Assembly (NCBI RefSeq): GCF_004770895.1
Contig: NZ_RQHS01000012.1
Span: forward strand, 272,453-336,452
Direction of reading: 5' to 3'
Source: Leptospira dzoumogneensis
GTDB lineage: Bacteria > Spirochaetota > Leptospiria > Leptospirales > Leptospiraceae
Length of the DNA: 64,000 bases
Position 1 is the stretch's first letter, and each line of letters starts with the position of its first letter. This document shows positions 1 through 8,813 of the stretch, piece by piece. Made by a program: the position numbers and the translations under genes. The notes beneath the pieces were generated by a model, which ran no database searches, was not told the origin of the DNA, and saw only the letters and a program-made list of their open reading frames with translations.

Positions 1-2
1 TT

Positions 3-152
3 TATTGCTCTGTTGAATTCAATAATGGTAATTTAGAAGAAACAGCGCTAAGCGCTCGCACTCTTTTGTTGCTCGGAAATCTTGGATTAAAATTATCCTT
101 CCACGCGTGGAATGTTCCGGAAAGAAGGAGAAGGTCAGAGGATCAGGATTAA
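3..152 (+). CDS. 3' end of an unidentified gene (partial)
   Basis: An open frame enters from the left edge and runs 49 codons to a TAA at 150-152. It reads as a plausible leucine-rich helix ([12 protein letters not shown]) followed by a basic tail (ERRRR). There is no start in the window, so it would be the C-terminus of a gene beginning upstream. Its last 18 bases overlap the convergent STAS-like gene. I do not recognise the family, and it could be a chance frame. Confidence 0.35.
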   Translation, partial: YCSVEFNNGNLEETALSARTLLLLGNLGLKLSFHAWNVPERRRRSEDQD

Positions 153-461
153 TTCTTCTAAAGAAAAGGTTTTAATGTATTTTCGGATCGGAGGTCTCGG
201 TTTGGAAAGAATTAACACTCGATTCTTTTCTCGCAGATCCAAGGCATATTTGATCAGTTTCTCTATTACTGGGAATGGCAAAGTCTCGAATTTTGATATT
301 TCCAATTTTACGTGCCGATTTGTTTCATAAAAGGCCATCGCTAAAACTGAATTTAATTCTCCCAAGACCTGATCATTCACTTCCGAAAGAAGAGGTTCAA
401 TCTCTACGGCCTTGGACTTTTTTCTTATTTCAAAGTAACTGTATTTTCGGCTATACTCCAC
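135..461 (-). CDS. STAS-domain-like protein (anti-sigma antagonist type)
   Basis: A 108-residue protein starting at GTG 461, with a purine-rich AAAGGG about 8 bases upstream. The order of elements fits a small stand-alone STAS domain: N-terminal beta strands, a central hydrophobic segment [15 protein letters not shown], then LKLIKY-like helix, the strand RVLILSKP and a C-terminal helix ending [12 protein letters not shown] proteins of this size usually switch an anti-sigma factor or a kinase by phosphorylation of a Ser/Thr, but no partner is adjacent. The assignment rests on fold-like spacing rather than a signature motif. It is transcribed divergently from epmA with about 55 bp between them. 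Confidence 0.55.
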   Translation of the reverse strand: MEYSRKYSYFEIRKKSKAVEIEPLLSEVNDQVLGELNSVLAMAFYETNRHVKLEISKFETLPFPVIEKLIKYALDLREKNRVLILSKPRPPIRKYIKTFSLEELILIL

Positions 462-516
462 AGTAGTTTCCCTTTCTAAAGGATTAGTTTGCCATTTTGA
501 GCGTTCATATTCAAAG

Positions 517-1461
517 ATGAAGTTGAATAACTTAGAAATATTGTCATTTCGATCCAGATTTTTGCATGCTACGAGAACTTTTTTTCATGAAAAAGGATTC
601 CTCGAGATTGATACTCCATCGTTGAAAAAAATCCCTGGGATGGAACCATATTTGGATCCATTTATGGTAGGATCTCCTTCGGGGGTAGAGAAAGGCTATT
701 TGATTACTTCTCCGGAATATTCTCTTAAACAAGCACTATCTTTAGGAGCAGAAAAGGTATACGAGATTGCACATACCTTTCGCTCAGGGGAGAAAGGGAG
801 TTCCTACCATACTGCAGAGTTCCTCATGCTGGAATTTTATCAAACTGGTGCCAATTTACACCAAGCAATGGACCTTCTCGAAGAATTGATTCGATGGGTT
901 GCTAATAAGCTAAGCCTTCCTCTTCCGGAAAAACCATTCCAAAGAAAGTCAGTGAAGGAACTCCTTTCCAATTGGGCAGGCATAGATTGGGATAGAAACT
1001 CCTTAGAACGAAAAATAGCTGAATTATCCCTGACAAATCTCTCTTTTGATTCCATGGAATATGAAGACTGCTTCTTTTTAATATTCTTAAACTTACTAGA
1101 ACCAAACTTCACTTCGGAATTTCAATTCATATATGACTATCCTCCAGAAATGGCTGCTCTTTCTCGAATCGAAAATGGAGTGGCGAAAAGGTTCGAATTA
1201 TATTTCGGAAAAATAGAATTAGCTAACGCATTTTACGAACTTTTGGACCCGATAGAACAGAGATCTCGTTTTGAAAAAGAGCAAGTGTTGAGAAGAAAGT
1301 TGGGGAAGGAAGTCTTTCCAGTTCACGAGGAGTTCCTTCAGGCATTAGAAAGAGGCATTCCAGAATGTTCCGGAATTTCAATAGGATTGGATCGTCTTCT
1401 AATGGTACTTTTGGGAAGGAACTCCCTCTCAGAAGTTAGCCCGTATTGGCGAGAAATTTGA
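517..1461 (+). CDS. epmA: EF-P beta-lysylation protein EpmA (lysyl-tRNA synthetase-like)
   Basis: A 314-residue class II aminoacyl-tRNA synthetase catalytic core without an anticodon-binding domain, which is the hallmark of EpmA/GenX/PoxA. Motif 1 lies near residues 25-45 (FLEIDTPSL, P). The motif 2 region is FRSGEKGSSYHTAEFLMLE. Motif 3 is GISIGLDRLLM near the C-terminus. The length matches the family (about 300-325 aa). EpmA activates (R)-beta-lysine and attaches it to the tip lysine of elongation factor P, helping ribosomes through polyproline. Both expected partners are in this window: EF-P at 36737-37303 and an EpmB-type lysine 2,3-aminomutase at 33881-34990. No strong Shine-Dalgarno precedes the ATG. 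Confidence 0.9.
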   Translation: MKLNNLEILSFRSRFLHATRTFFHEKGFLEIDTPSLKKIPGMEPYLDPFMVGSPSGVEKGYLITSPEYSLKQALSLGAEKVYEIAHTFRSGEKGSSYHTAEFLMLEFYQTGANLHQAMDLLEELIRWVANKLSLPLPEKPFQRKSVKELLSNWAGIDWDRNSLERKIAELSLTNLSFDSMEYEDCFFLIFLNLLEPNFTSEFQFIYDYPPEMAALSRIENGVAKRFELYFGKIELANAFYELLDPIEQRSRFEKEQVLRRKLGKEVFPVHEEFLQALERGIPECSGISIGLDRLLMVLLGRNSLSEVSPYWREI

Positions 1462-1651
1462 AAACGGCGTGATTTTATTCTCCTCTGACTTCATTTAGAA
1501 TTAAGAAAGCATCATAGAAGGTTCGATAATGAATATAGGCCTCGCAAAACTTTAGTTGCACGGATCATCTATTAATTTAACTTAAGATTTGATTTGCCCT
1601 GAAAAGGGTTCTTCGATCGAAAAATCCTGGCCTTTAGTGCGGACGGAGAAT

Positions 1652-2650
1652 ATGACTAAGAAGCAGAATTATTACGTCACTATAAAAGGCAAAAAATATG
1701 ATCGAGGCCTGATTGAGTTAGCGGAGAAGGCTACCTCAGGCAAAAAAGACGGCCGTATTTCAATTGCGGATGCAAAGAAACTTCTTAACGCCGTGAAGGA
1801 TAATAATACCTATACGGACATCGAAAAGAAAACGATGGAATATGTTCGTGAGAATTTCCAATTTACTGCAAAAGCAGACGAGTGGTTTCGTACTGAAATT
1901 CGCAAATGGGCCGCTGAAAAATCTTCTCATACTCCAACCAAATCTTCTCCACAAGAGGAATACACTTCTCACGATGAAGCGATTAGTCTTATGAGTTCTC
2001 AACATTCTGAACCTTATAGAGGTTATATCCCGACTCCTTCTGCAGGCCAGACGAAAAAACAGAATAGCATTCCTGTTTTGGTCCTTTCTCTCATTATTCT
2101 TGGCGGCTTCGGAATTGGGATCTATTATGCATTCCGAAACGACGGAAAGAAGTCCGTTAGTCATGCAGAAGAAGTTAAAGAAAGTAAACCTAAGCAAGTG
2201 GTAGAGGAGAAAAAGGAAACTTCTGCCTCTTCGGAAAAGGGAAGTATTTTCGGCTTCTTCTCTCAGAAACATGAACCTGCGAATTTTTCCGGAAAAGACG
2301 CAGAGCTTGCTTCTAAAATCCAATCTTCTCCGATCCTTTTCGATAAGAATGATATAAAAATTCCTCAATCCCAAAGAAAGATCTTGGATTCTCTTACCTT
2401 TCTTCTCAGAAAGCATTCAGATGCAAAGGCAGTTCTTATTGGACATGCTTCTTCTGAAGGAACCGAAGAGGTGAATCAAAAAGTTTCCCAACTCAGAGTA
2501 GAGATGGTCAGAGATTATTTAATGGGGAATGGTTTGGAAACTTCTCGGTTCATTTTGGAAGCGAAAGGTTCTCAAGTAGTTTCTTCTTCCGAAGGAAAGG
2601 GACAAAGTCCGGAAAAAAATAGACGAGTGGATATCCAAATCGTCAAGTGA
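1652..2650 (+). CDS. OmpA-like peptidoglycan-binding protein, inner-membrane anchored
   Basis: I chose ATG 1652 (332 aa) because GGAG sits five bases upstream; an upstream TTG at 1589 would add 21 unlikely residues. Residues 1-90 form a charged N-terminal domain with an EF-hand-like stretch (KKDGRISIADA). Residues about 140-162 are one membrane segment (IPVLVLSLIILGGFGIGIYYAF). Residues about 225-332 are an OmpA C-terminal domain ending NRRVDIQIVK, with the typical FDKND and IGHASSEG segments. The topology implies a cytoplasmic head and a periplasmic domain that grips peptidoglycan. Similar two-part proteins are common in Leptospira. A strong hairpin terminator follows directly. Confidence 0.85.
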   Translation: MTKKQNYYVTIKGKKYDRGLIELAEKATSGKKDGRISIADAKKLLNAVKDNNTYTDIEKKTMEYVRENFQFTAKADEWFRTEIRKWAAEKSSHTPTKSSPQEEYTSHDEAISLMSSQHSEPYRGYIPTPSAGQTKKQNSIPVLVLSLIILGGFGIGIYYAFRNDGKKSVSHAEEVKESKPKQVVEEKKETSASSEKGSIFGFFSQKHEPANFSGKDAELASKIQSSPILFDKNDIKIPQSQRKILDSLTFLLRKHSDAKAVLIGHASSEGTEEVNQKVSQLRVEMVRDYLMGNGLETSRFILEAKGSQVVSSSEGKGQSPEKNRRVDIQIVK

Positions 2651-2676
2651 AAGGGGAGTTATCTCCCTTTTCTTTT
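2650..2676 (+). terminator. rho-independent terminator after the OmpA-like gene
   Basis: Stem AAGGGGAG / CTCCCTTTT with a 4-base loop TTAT, then TCTTTTC. It begins on the stop codon of the OmpA-like gene and isolates it from aconitase. Confidence 0.75.
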
Positions 2677-2839
2677 CTCGTCTAGTTTCTGGTAGGAACT
2701 CCCGGCACTTCTCCACATTCTTTCGTCTAATCTAATAGTAAACGGATATTCCGTATTCTTAAAATTGTCCTTTTGGCGGAAAAATCCTATACAAGCACCC
2801 CGACCCTAAGAGACGATGAAACCATCATCGGAGATGACA

Positions 2840-5101
2840 ATGGCATTTGATATAGATATGATTCGTGCCCGGTATGAAAAACTCGGGACCCTGGTTAAAA
2901 AAGCCAGAGAAGTGGTCGGCAGACCTCTCACTCTGACCGAAAAAATTCTTTATTCTCACCTTTGGGAAGGAACTCCTTCCTCCAATTTCGAAAGAGGAAA
3001 ATCTTACGTTGATTTTGCCCCGGACCGCGTTGCAATGCAAGACGCAACCGCGCAGATGGCCTTATTACAATTCATGTCCGCAGGTAGAAGTAAGGTAGCA
3101 GTTCCTTCCACAGTACACTGCGATCACTTGATTACTGCAAAAACCGGTTCCTCTGCGGACTTAGCGACTGCCTCTACCGAAAACAAAGAAGTTTACGACT
3201 TTCTTTCTTCCGTTTCCAACAAATATGGGATCGGGTTCTGGAAACCAGGAGCTGGAATTATCCACCAAGTAGTATTAGAAAATTATGCATTCCCTGGAGG
3301 AATGATGATCGGAACGGATTCTCACACTGTGAACGCAGGTGGTTTGGGAATGGTTGCGATCGGAGTCGGTGGAGCGGACGCTTGTGATGTTATGGCCGGT
3401 CTTCCTTGGGAGCTTAAATGGCCGAAACTGATCGGAGTGAAGCTAACCGGGAAATTGAATGGTTGGACTTCTGCAAAAGACGTTATTTTAAAAGTAGCGG
3501 GAATTCTTACTGTAAAAGGTGGAACAGGTGCGATCGTAGAATACTTCGGTGAAGGATCTACTTCCCTTTCCTGTACCGGAAAAGGAACCATAGCCAATAT
3601 GGGAGCCGAAATCGGAGCAACTACCTCTACTTTCTCCTATGACGAGTCTATGGAAAGATATCTTCGCTCTACGAATAGAGGTGATATCGCTGATTTAGCG
3701 AATGGGGTGAAGGAACACCTCACAGCAGACCCAGAAGTATACGCAAATCCTGACAAATTTTTCGACCAAGTTATCGAGATCAACCTTTCCGAGTTGGAAC
3801 CTCACTTGAACGGACCTTTCACTCCTGACTTAGCGACTCCTATTTCTAAAATGAAAGAAGAAGCTAAGAAGAACGGATGGCCTACAAAAGTAGAAGTAGG
3901 TCTGATCGGTTCTTGCACAAACTCTTCTTATGAGGATATTGCACGTGCAGCTTCCCTTGCTAACCAAGCGGCGGAAAAATCTCTAAAGCCTAAGGCTGAG
4001 TTTACGATTACTCCCGGTTCCGAGCTGGTTCGTTTTACGATTGAAAGAGATGGGTTTATTAAAGTTTTCGAAAAGATCGGAGCGAAAGTTTTTGCGAACG
4101 CTTGCGGTCCTTGTATCGGAATGTGGTCTAGGGTAGGAGCGGATAAGAAGGAGAAGAACACAATCGTTCACTCTTTCAATCGTAACTTCCAATCTAGGAA
4201 TGATGGGAACCCTAACACTTTTGCATTTGTGGCTTCTCCGGAGCTTGTGACTGCGCTCGCAATCGCTGGAGATCTTACTTTCGATCCGAACAATGACACT
4301 CTTACCAATGAAAAAGGGGAGAAGGTTAAATTAGATCCTCCGAATGGAGACGAGCTTCCTAAGAAAGGATTCGATGTAAATGATCCTGGTTACCAAGCTC
4401 CTGCGGCCGACGGTTCTAATGTGCAAGTGGCCGTGGATCCTAAATCCAATCGTTTACAGTTGCTTGCTCCTTTCGCTAAATGGGAAGGCACTGATCTAAA
4501 AGGACTCAACCTTCTGATAAAAGTAAAAGGAAAATGTACGACTGACCATATCTCTATGGCGGGTCCTTGGTTGAAGTTCAGAGGACATTTGGATAATATC
4601 TCCAATAACCTTCTGATCGGAGCTACAAACATCTTCAACGAAAAGATCAACAGCGTGAAGAACCAGCTAGACGGTTCTTATGACGAGGTTCCTAAAGTCC
4701 AGCGCCAGTACAAAGCTCAAGGGATCGGCTCGATTGTAATCGGAGACGAAAACTACGGAGAAGGTTCTTCCAGAGAGCATGCCGCTATGGAGCCTAGATT
4801 CTTAGGAGTAAGAGCGGTTCTGGTAAAATCATTCGCTCGTATCCATGAGACAAACTTGAAAAAGCAAGGTATGCTTGCTTTAACATTTGCGGATAAAGCT
4901 GATTACGATAAGATTAAGGAAGACGATAAGATCGATATTATCGGACTTACTTCTTTTAAAGAAGGAACTCCTCTTACTTTAGCTTTACATCATAAAGACG
5001 GAAGTAAGGAAGAGTTCCAAGTAAACCACACTTACAATGCTCAGCAGATTGAATGGTTTAAGGCGGGAAGCGCTTTGAATCTGATCGGCGGCAAAAAGTA
5101 A
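2840..5101 (+). CDS. acn: aconitate hydratase (aconitase)
   Basis: The enzyme of the TCA cycle that isomerises citrate to isocitrate using a [4Fe-4S] cluster. Signature segments are [30 protein letters not shown] and the C-terminal swivel-domain loop [15 protein letters not shown]. From the start used here the cluster ligands are Cys359, Cys422 and Cys425. The length (753 aa) fits the mitochondrial-type aconitase branch rather than the larger AcnA/IRP1 type. Three in-frame ATGs lie at 2816, 2834 and 2840. I prefer 2840 because GGAG stands six bases before it, but 2816 is possible. The gene is flanked by terminators and so is monocistronic. Confidence 0.95.
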   Translation: MAFDIDMIRARYEKLGTLVKKAREVVGRPLTLTEKILYSHLWEGTPSSNFERGKSYVDFAPDRVAMQDATAQMALLQFMSAGRSKVAVPSTVHCDHLITAKTGSSADLATASTENKEVYDFLSSVSNKYGIGFWKPGAGIIHQVVLENYAFPGGMMIGTDSHTVNAGGLGMVAIGVGGADACDVMAGLPWELKWPKLIGVKLTGKLNGWTSAKDVILKVAGILTVKGGTGAIVEYFGEGSTSLSCTGKGTIANMGAEIGATTSTFSYDESMERYLRSTNRGDIADLANGVKEHLTADPEVYANPDKFFDQVIEINLSELEPHLNGPFTPDLATPISKMKEEAKKNGWPTKVEVGLIGSCTNSSYEDIARAASLANQAAEKSLKPKAEFTITPGSELVRFTIERDGFIKVFEKIGAKVFANACGPCIGMWSRVGADKKEKNTIVHSFNRNFQSRNDGNPNTFAFVASPELVTALAIAGDLTFDPNNDTLTNEKGEKVKLDPPNGDELPKKGFDVNDPGYQAPAADGSNVQVAVDPKSNRLQLLAPFAKWEGTDLKGLNLLIKVKGKCTTDHISMAGPWLKFRGHLDNISNNLLIGATNIFNEKINSVKNQLDGSYDEVPKVQRQYKAQGIGSIVIGDENYGEGSSREHAAMEPRFLGVRAVLVKSFARIHETNLKKQGMLALTFADKADYDKIKEDDKIDIIGLTSFKEGTPLTLALHHKDGSKEEFQVNHTYNAQQIEWFKAGSALNLIGGKK

Positions 5102-5114
5102 AAATTTTCCGATG

Positions 5115-5149
5115 AAAGCCGAGGCCTTTTTAATGGTCTCGGCTTTTTT
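5115..5149. terminator. bidirectional terminator between aconitase and TetR gene
   Basis: Stem AAAGCCGAGGCC / GGTCTCGGCTTT with a T-run on the plus side and A-rich sequence before it. It sits between convergent genes and overlaps the stop codon of the TetR gene. Confidence 0.8.
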
Positions 5150-5831
5150 ATTTAGAGTCCGGTTTTAGGCCCTTCTGCAGGATCCTGACCATTTCTTTGA
5201 TAGTAGCTTTGATTTCCGATTCCGGAATTTTATAAACCACCTGAGCCATAAATCCTAACGCGAAGGTCAAAGAAGAAATCCCGAATGCGACCGACTTTAG
5301 ATCCGCTTTAGGATCTATCTCTCCTCCCTTCTTAAATTTTTCCAACTCATGGATCATTTCAGGAAGAGCTTTTGTATAAATTTTAGTTTGGATAATTCTA
5401 CTAACGTCCGGATCTAATATGATCCTGCTGACTGCAACTTTCATAAAGTCGGAATAATGTTTGAAATCGGAACATCTTTCTGTAATGGACTCGACCAAAG
5501 CCTCATCTAAATGAAGTTGTTTGTCATCTATTTCTTTTTTCCCTGTAGCTGAATCGCCAAGGTCGTCGGTTCGAGTTAGGATTGCTTCTAAAAGCCCCTT
5601 CTTCCCGCCGAAATAACGCATAATAAGAGCCTCGTTAGCCCCCGCAGTCTTGGCGATATCCTTTGTAGTCGCCGCGTCATATCCTTTTTTGGCAAAAACT
5701 TGTATCCCCGCTTTCATTAAAGCGGTCTCAGTTGCTTTACGGTCTCTTTTTTTGGGACCTTTGTGAGAGCTATGAGCACCCGCTTTGGATACCTTAGTTT
5801 TTTTGACCTTTTTTTTAGGGGTTCGAACCAT
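5148..5831 (-). CDS. TetR/AcrR-family transcriptional regulator
   Basis: A 227-residue protein with a long Lys-rich N-terminal tail (residues 1-30). The TetR helix-turn-helix follows (residues about 33-80: [28 protein letters not shown], then [19 protein letters not shown]). The C-terminal ligand domain is helical and unassigned. The basic tail probably adds nonspecific DNA contacts. It is divergent from the glycosyltransferase gene, with about 190 bp between the likely starts, so that gene is a possible target. The ligand cannot be inferred. Confidence 0.85.
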   Translation of the reverse strand: MVRTPKKKVKKTKVSKAGAHSSHKGPKKRDRKATETALMKAGIQVFAKKGYDAATTKDIAKTAGANEALIMRYFGGKKGLLEAILTRTDDLGDSATGKKEIDDKQLHLDEALVESITERCSDFKHYSDFMKVAVSRIILDPDVSRIIQTKIYTKALPEMIHELEKFKKGGEIDPKADLKSVAFGISSLTFALGFMAQVVYKIPESEIKATIKEMVRILQKGLKPDSK

Positions 5832-6023
5832 CTAACTGCCTATATGGGATGTATCCCGACCTTCGACTAATCAGCCAAGCGCATTTTTACTTTTTGATCC
5901 ACTTTACTCTTGCTTGTTCCGTTTATTTTTACAATATGGTGATAAGTAAGTAAATGATTACATGCGGATTTTTTGATCCATCCAGATCGGGACTCCGCAA
6001 AAAAGGGAACTTTCTTCAAATTT

Positions 6024-7721
6024 ATGGTTTGGAATTCGTTTTTAAAAAAAAGCTTAAATGGAGATAGAATATTCGTTTCTCTGCTCATTTTGTTAAACGT
6101 ATTCCTTCTTCTTCCTGGATCCGGAGGGAATGCTATCCTAACCCAAGGCGATGAAGCGATGCATATCGCTACGATCCGAGAAAGTTTAGCCTCTTCTTCC
6201 TATCTTTTTCCTAAATTTGAAGGCGTTTTAAATCTCTACAAGCCGCCAGCTCTGTTTTGGCTCGGAATTTTTTCGGATAGTCTTTTTGGTGTCAGCTTTT
6301 TTGCGGAAAGATTTCCTTCCTTTTTACTTTTTTTCGGATCCTCTGTTTTAATTTACTTAGGGATTAGAAGAGCAGGTGGAAGTTCTAAACTAGCGTTCAC
6401 AATTTCCGCTGCTTATACTCTCACTCTCGGAGTGTTCAAATTTTCCCGTTTGGTGATGATGGAATCTTTACTGACCTTCTTCATTATCTTAGTCTCTGTT
6501 ACTATCTTAGAATTCAGGCTCTCTAAAAATAGGATTTGGTTATTACTAGGCGGCTTATTCTCTGGGATTGCAATTCTAATCAAAGGTCCCGTATTCCAAG
6601 TATATAGCGGGATCATTTTAGGTTCCTATTCCATTATTGGGATATTCCTTCTTCACTCAAATGGGGGATGGGCAGGCAAAAAAAGAATTTGGAAGGAACT
6701 CCTTTCCCATATCATCTTCCATTCTTCTTCTTTGATCGTTCCGGTAATTTGGATCCTAGTCCTTCTTTCCTATTCAGAATTAGGAAAAGAATTCTTAACG
6801 ATCTTCTTATTCACTGAGAATCTCGGTAAATTCTCAGCGGCCACGGCTAACCAGTCCGAATGGATCATTCCGATTGGATTTTTACTCTATAGTTTCCCTT
6901 TTAGCGCGGCGGTTTTTTCAGGATTCTATTCTAAATTATTCCAAAAGCCAAAGTCTTTAAGAGAAGTGGTCGGGAGTTCCTACCTTTGGGCAATTCTTGC
7001 AATCTGTTTGGTCCACTTGGCACCGAACCGTAAGGATTTTTATTATCTTCTTCCTTTGATCCCTTTAGCTTTCTTGGGAATCGGATTATTCTTCATTCGA
7101 AAAAAGGAATACCAATCCTCGAAACTTCTTTCTTTGAACTATTTCTTCTGTTTTGGGATCAGTGTATTGGTCTTGGCTGCAATGTGGGCTTTCGGAATTC
7201 TTCTGGGCCAAAATATCTGGGCGGAATTGATATTCACAGCATTCTTACTTTTGATTTTACTATGGGGAAGAAGGATCCGAGCAGAAAGGTCAGGAGTTCC
7301 TTCCACCACTGCTCTAAACCTCGTGCTTGCAGCAGGCTTACTCTCTTATATTCAATTTTCCATTCTTCCTAGAGTGAATTTGAGTGAGGTTCCGGAAAAT
7401 GGACCATTCACAAGTGCAAAACAGATCTGCATAGTTTCCGAAAATCCTTGGACCGCACTTACTTTTAGAAATGCACTTCCTGGCGCTGAGATCATTCACT
7501 CTGTTCCGGGTGCAGATCGAAATTGTGTAGATGGCGCTAGATATTTGGTCTTCTTCCAAGAACCGATCCCTATTCCGTCGGGGTACCAGCTTCTCCAGAC
7601 ACAAACTGTTTGGAAAAGAGACGTTACCCTGAAGGAACTCCTGAGCCCGACTCAGGGAAAAGAATACGTATACTTTTATGAGCCTTCTCGGAATAAGAAT
7701 TCCGAATTGGAGAGTCGATGA
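6024..7721 (+). CDS. GT39/PMT-type membrane glycosyltransferase
   Basis: A polytopic membrane protein with about ten to twelve hydrophobic segments. The first cytoplasm-to-periplasm loop carries the acidic motif TQGDEAMH, and NLYKPPALFW follows; this arrangement is typical of dolichyl-mannosyltransferase/ArnT-like family 39 enzymes. These transfer a sugar from a polyprenyl-phosphate donor to lipid A or protein on the periplasmic side. The C-terminal 100 residues form a soluble domain. I start at ATG 6024 (565 aa), just before KKS-RIFVSLLILLNVFLLL. A TTG at 5973 would add 17 polar residues and cannot be excluded. The stop overlaps the next start (ATGA), so the two genes are co-translated. Confidence 0.8.
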   Translation: MVWNSFLKKSLNGDRIFVSLLILLNVFLLLPGSGGNAILTQGDEAMHIATIRESLASSSYLFPKFEGVLNLYKPPALFWLGIFSDSLFGVSFFAERFPSFLLFFGSSVLIYLGIRRAGGSSKLAFTISAAYTLTLGVFKFSRLVMMESLLTFFIILVSVTILEFRLSKNRIWLLLGGLFSGIAILIKGPVFQVYSGIILGSYSIIGIFLLHSNGGWAGKKRIWKELLSHIIFHSSSLIVPVIWILVLLSYSELGKEFLTIFLFTENLGKFSAATANQSEWIIPIGFLLYSFPFSAAVFSGFYSKLFQKPKSLREVVGSSYLWAILAICLVHLAPNRKDFYYLLPLIPLAFLGIGLFFIRKKEYQSSKLLSLNYFFCFGISVLVLAAMWAFGILLGQNIWAELIFTAFLLLILLWGRRIRAERSGVPSTTALNLVLAAGLLSYIQFSILPRVNLSEVPENGPFTSAKQICIVSENPWTALTFRNALPGAEIIHSVPGADRNCVDGARYLVFFQEPIPIPSGYQLLQTQTVWKRDVTLKELLSPTQGKEYVYFYEPSRNKNSELESR

Positions 7722-8068
7722 GCCCAATCCCTTTCAGAAAAATTTTCCCCTATCTTCCCATTTTCGTTTTGGGCCTGGCCGTGGGCACATTTATCGCCTT
7801 CAAATATTCCAGAGGGACTGTAGTCCAGTCCGGCATGGAGTGGGAAGGGAAAGAGATTTGCCTGGATTATTGTGATAATCTTGCGAAATGTACTAAGAAA
7901 GAATATCCCCAAACTTCAGAGGACCAATTGTATAAGGTGGAAAATTCCTGCCTAAGAGGTTGCAGAAAACATTTCGATAAGATGCAGATATGTCTCCAGC
8001 CGGAGAAGATGGCAAGCTGCTCCGAATTGACTTCCTGTCTGTTCGGAGAATTAAAAAAGTATTATTAA
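7718..8068 (+). CDS. small membrane-anchored cysteine-rich protein
   Basis: A 116-residue protein coupled to the glycosyltransferase by an ATGA overlap. Residues 10-30 form one hydrophobic segment (LPIFVLGLAVGTFIAF), followed by a domain with eight cysteines (CLDYC, AKC, SCLRGC, QIC, ASC, TSC). The even number and the extracytoplasmic position suggest four disulfides in the periplasm. I do not recognise the family. Its job may be linked to the glycosyltransferase, since the two are translationally coupled. Confidence 0.7.
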   Translation: MSPIPFRKIFPYLPIFVLGLAVGTFIAFKYSRGTVVQSGMEWEGKEICLDYCDNLAKCTKKEYPQTSEDQLYKVENSCLRGCRKHFDKMQICLQPEKMASCSELTSCLFGELKKYY

Positions 8069-8075
8069 AACTTTC

Positions 8076-8651
8076 TTAATATTCTCCCTTCCAGAAACGA
8101 TTCACCTTTTTTACGTAATCTTTCGTTTCCTTATAAGGAGGGATCCCGTCGTATTTTTGGACCGCGCCCGGCCCGGCATTATAAGCCGCGATCGCCATGT
8201 CCGAATTTCCGAACTTCTTCATCATGTCCGCGAGGAATTTGGTCCCGCCTGCGATGTTCTCTTCCGGATCAAAAGGGTTTTCCACTCCTAAAATATCCGC
8301 GGTGCCGGGCATGAGCTGCATCAAGCCGATTGCGCCCTTAGAAGAAACCGCATTCGGTTTGAAATTGGACTCCGCCTTGATCACTGATTTGACCAGATTC
8401 GGATCCAGATGATTTTTATTAGATTCCCTTTCTATAATACTGCTTAGATCTTTTGGAGTAGGATCGTTTTCCTGAGAGAAAATTCCCTTCATTTTGGAGT
8501 CCAGCTCTTGGGAAAATTCGGACTCTATCTTTTTAGGTGTAGGATCTCCGTCCTGAACCGGAGGTTTCGGTTGAAATCTCTCCGTAATTCCCTGGATTTC
8601 CTCCATTCTGGAGACAATTCTGCGATAAGATTCTAGATCATCTAACTTCAT
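8076..8651 (-). CDS. lytic transglycosylase (SLT domain)
   Basis: A 191-residue protein. The C-terminal 115 residues are an SLT/goose-lysozyme fold: VKSVIKAESNF with the catalytic Glu, SKGAIGLMQLMPGTA, then AIAAYNAGPGAV. The first 75 residues are polar, with two DPTPK repeats and no signal peptide. Such SLT proteins without a signal may be exported by a specialised route such as flagellar export, but that is inference. They cleave the glycan strand of peptidoglycan to 1,6-anhydroMurNAc. The gene is convergent with the cysteine-rich gene, with only 7 bp between the stops. Confidence 0.85.
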   Translation of the reverse strand: MKLDDLESYRRIVSRMEEIQGITERFQPKPPVQDGDPTPKKIESEFSQELDSKMKGIFSQENDPTPKDLSSIIERESNKNHLDPNLVKSVIKAESNFKPNAVSSKGAIGLMQLMPGTADILGVENPFDPEENIAGGTKFLADMMKKFGNSDMAIAAYNAGPGAVQKYDGIPPYKETKDYVKKVNRFWKGEY

Positions 8652-8813
8652 AAAGGCCTCTGGAGTTCCTACCTAAGCCGAAAAGGCTAATCTTAACATC
8701 CTTATTATGTCTCTCGGCTAAAATCACCAATCCCCTGAGTCTTTTTTACAGGTTTTAGAAAGGAAATCCAAGGGTTTCTTGAAAAAACCCGGCGCCTAAG
8801 AACGATAGACCGC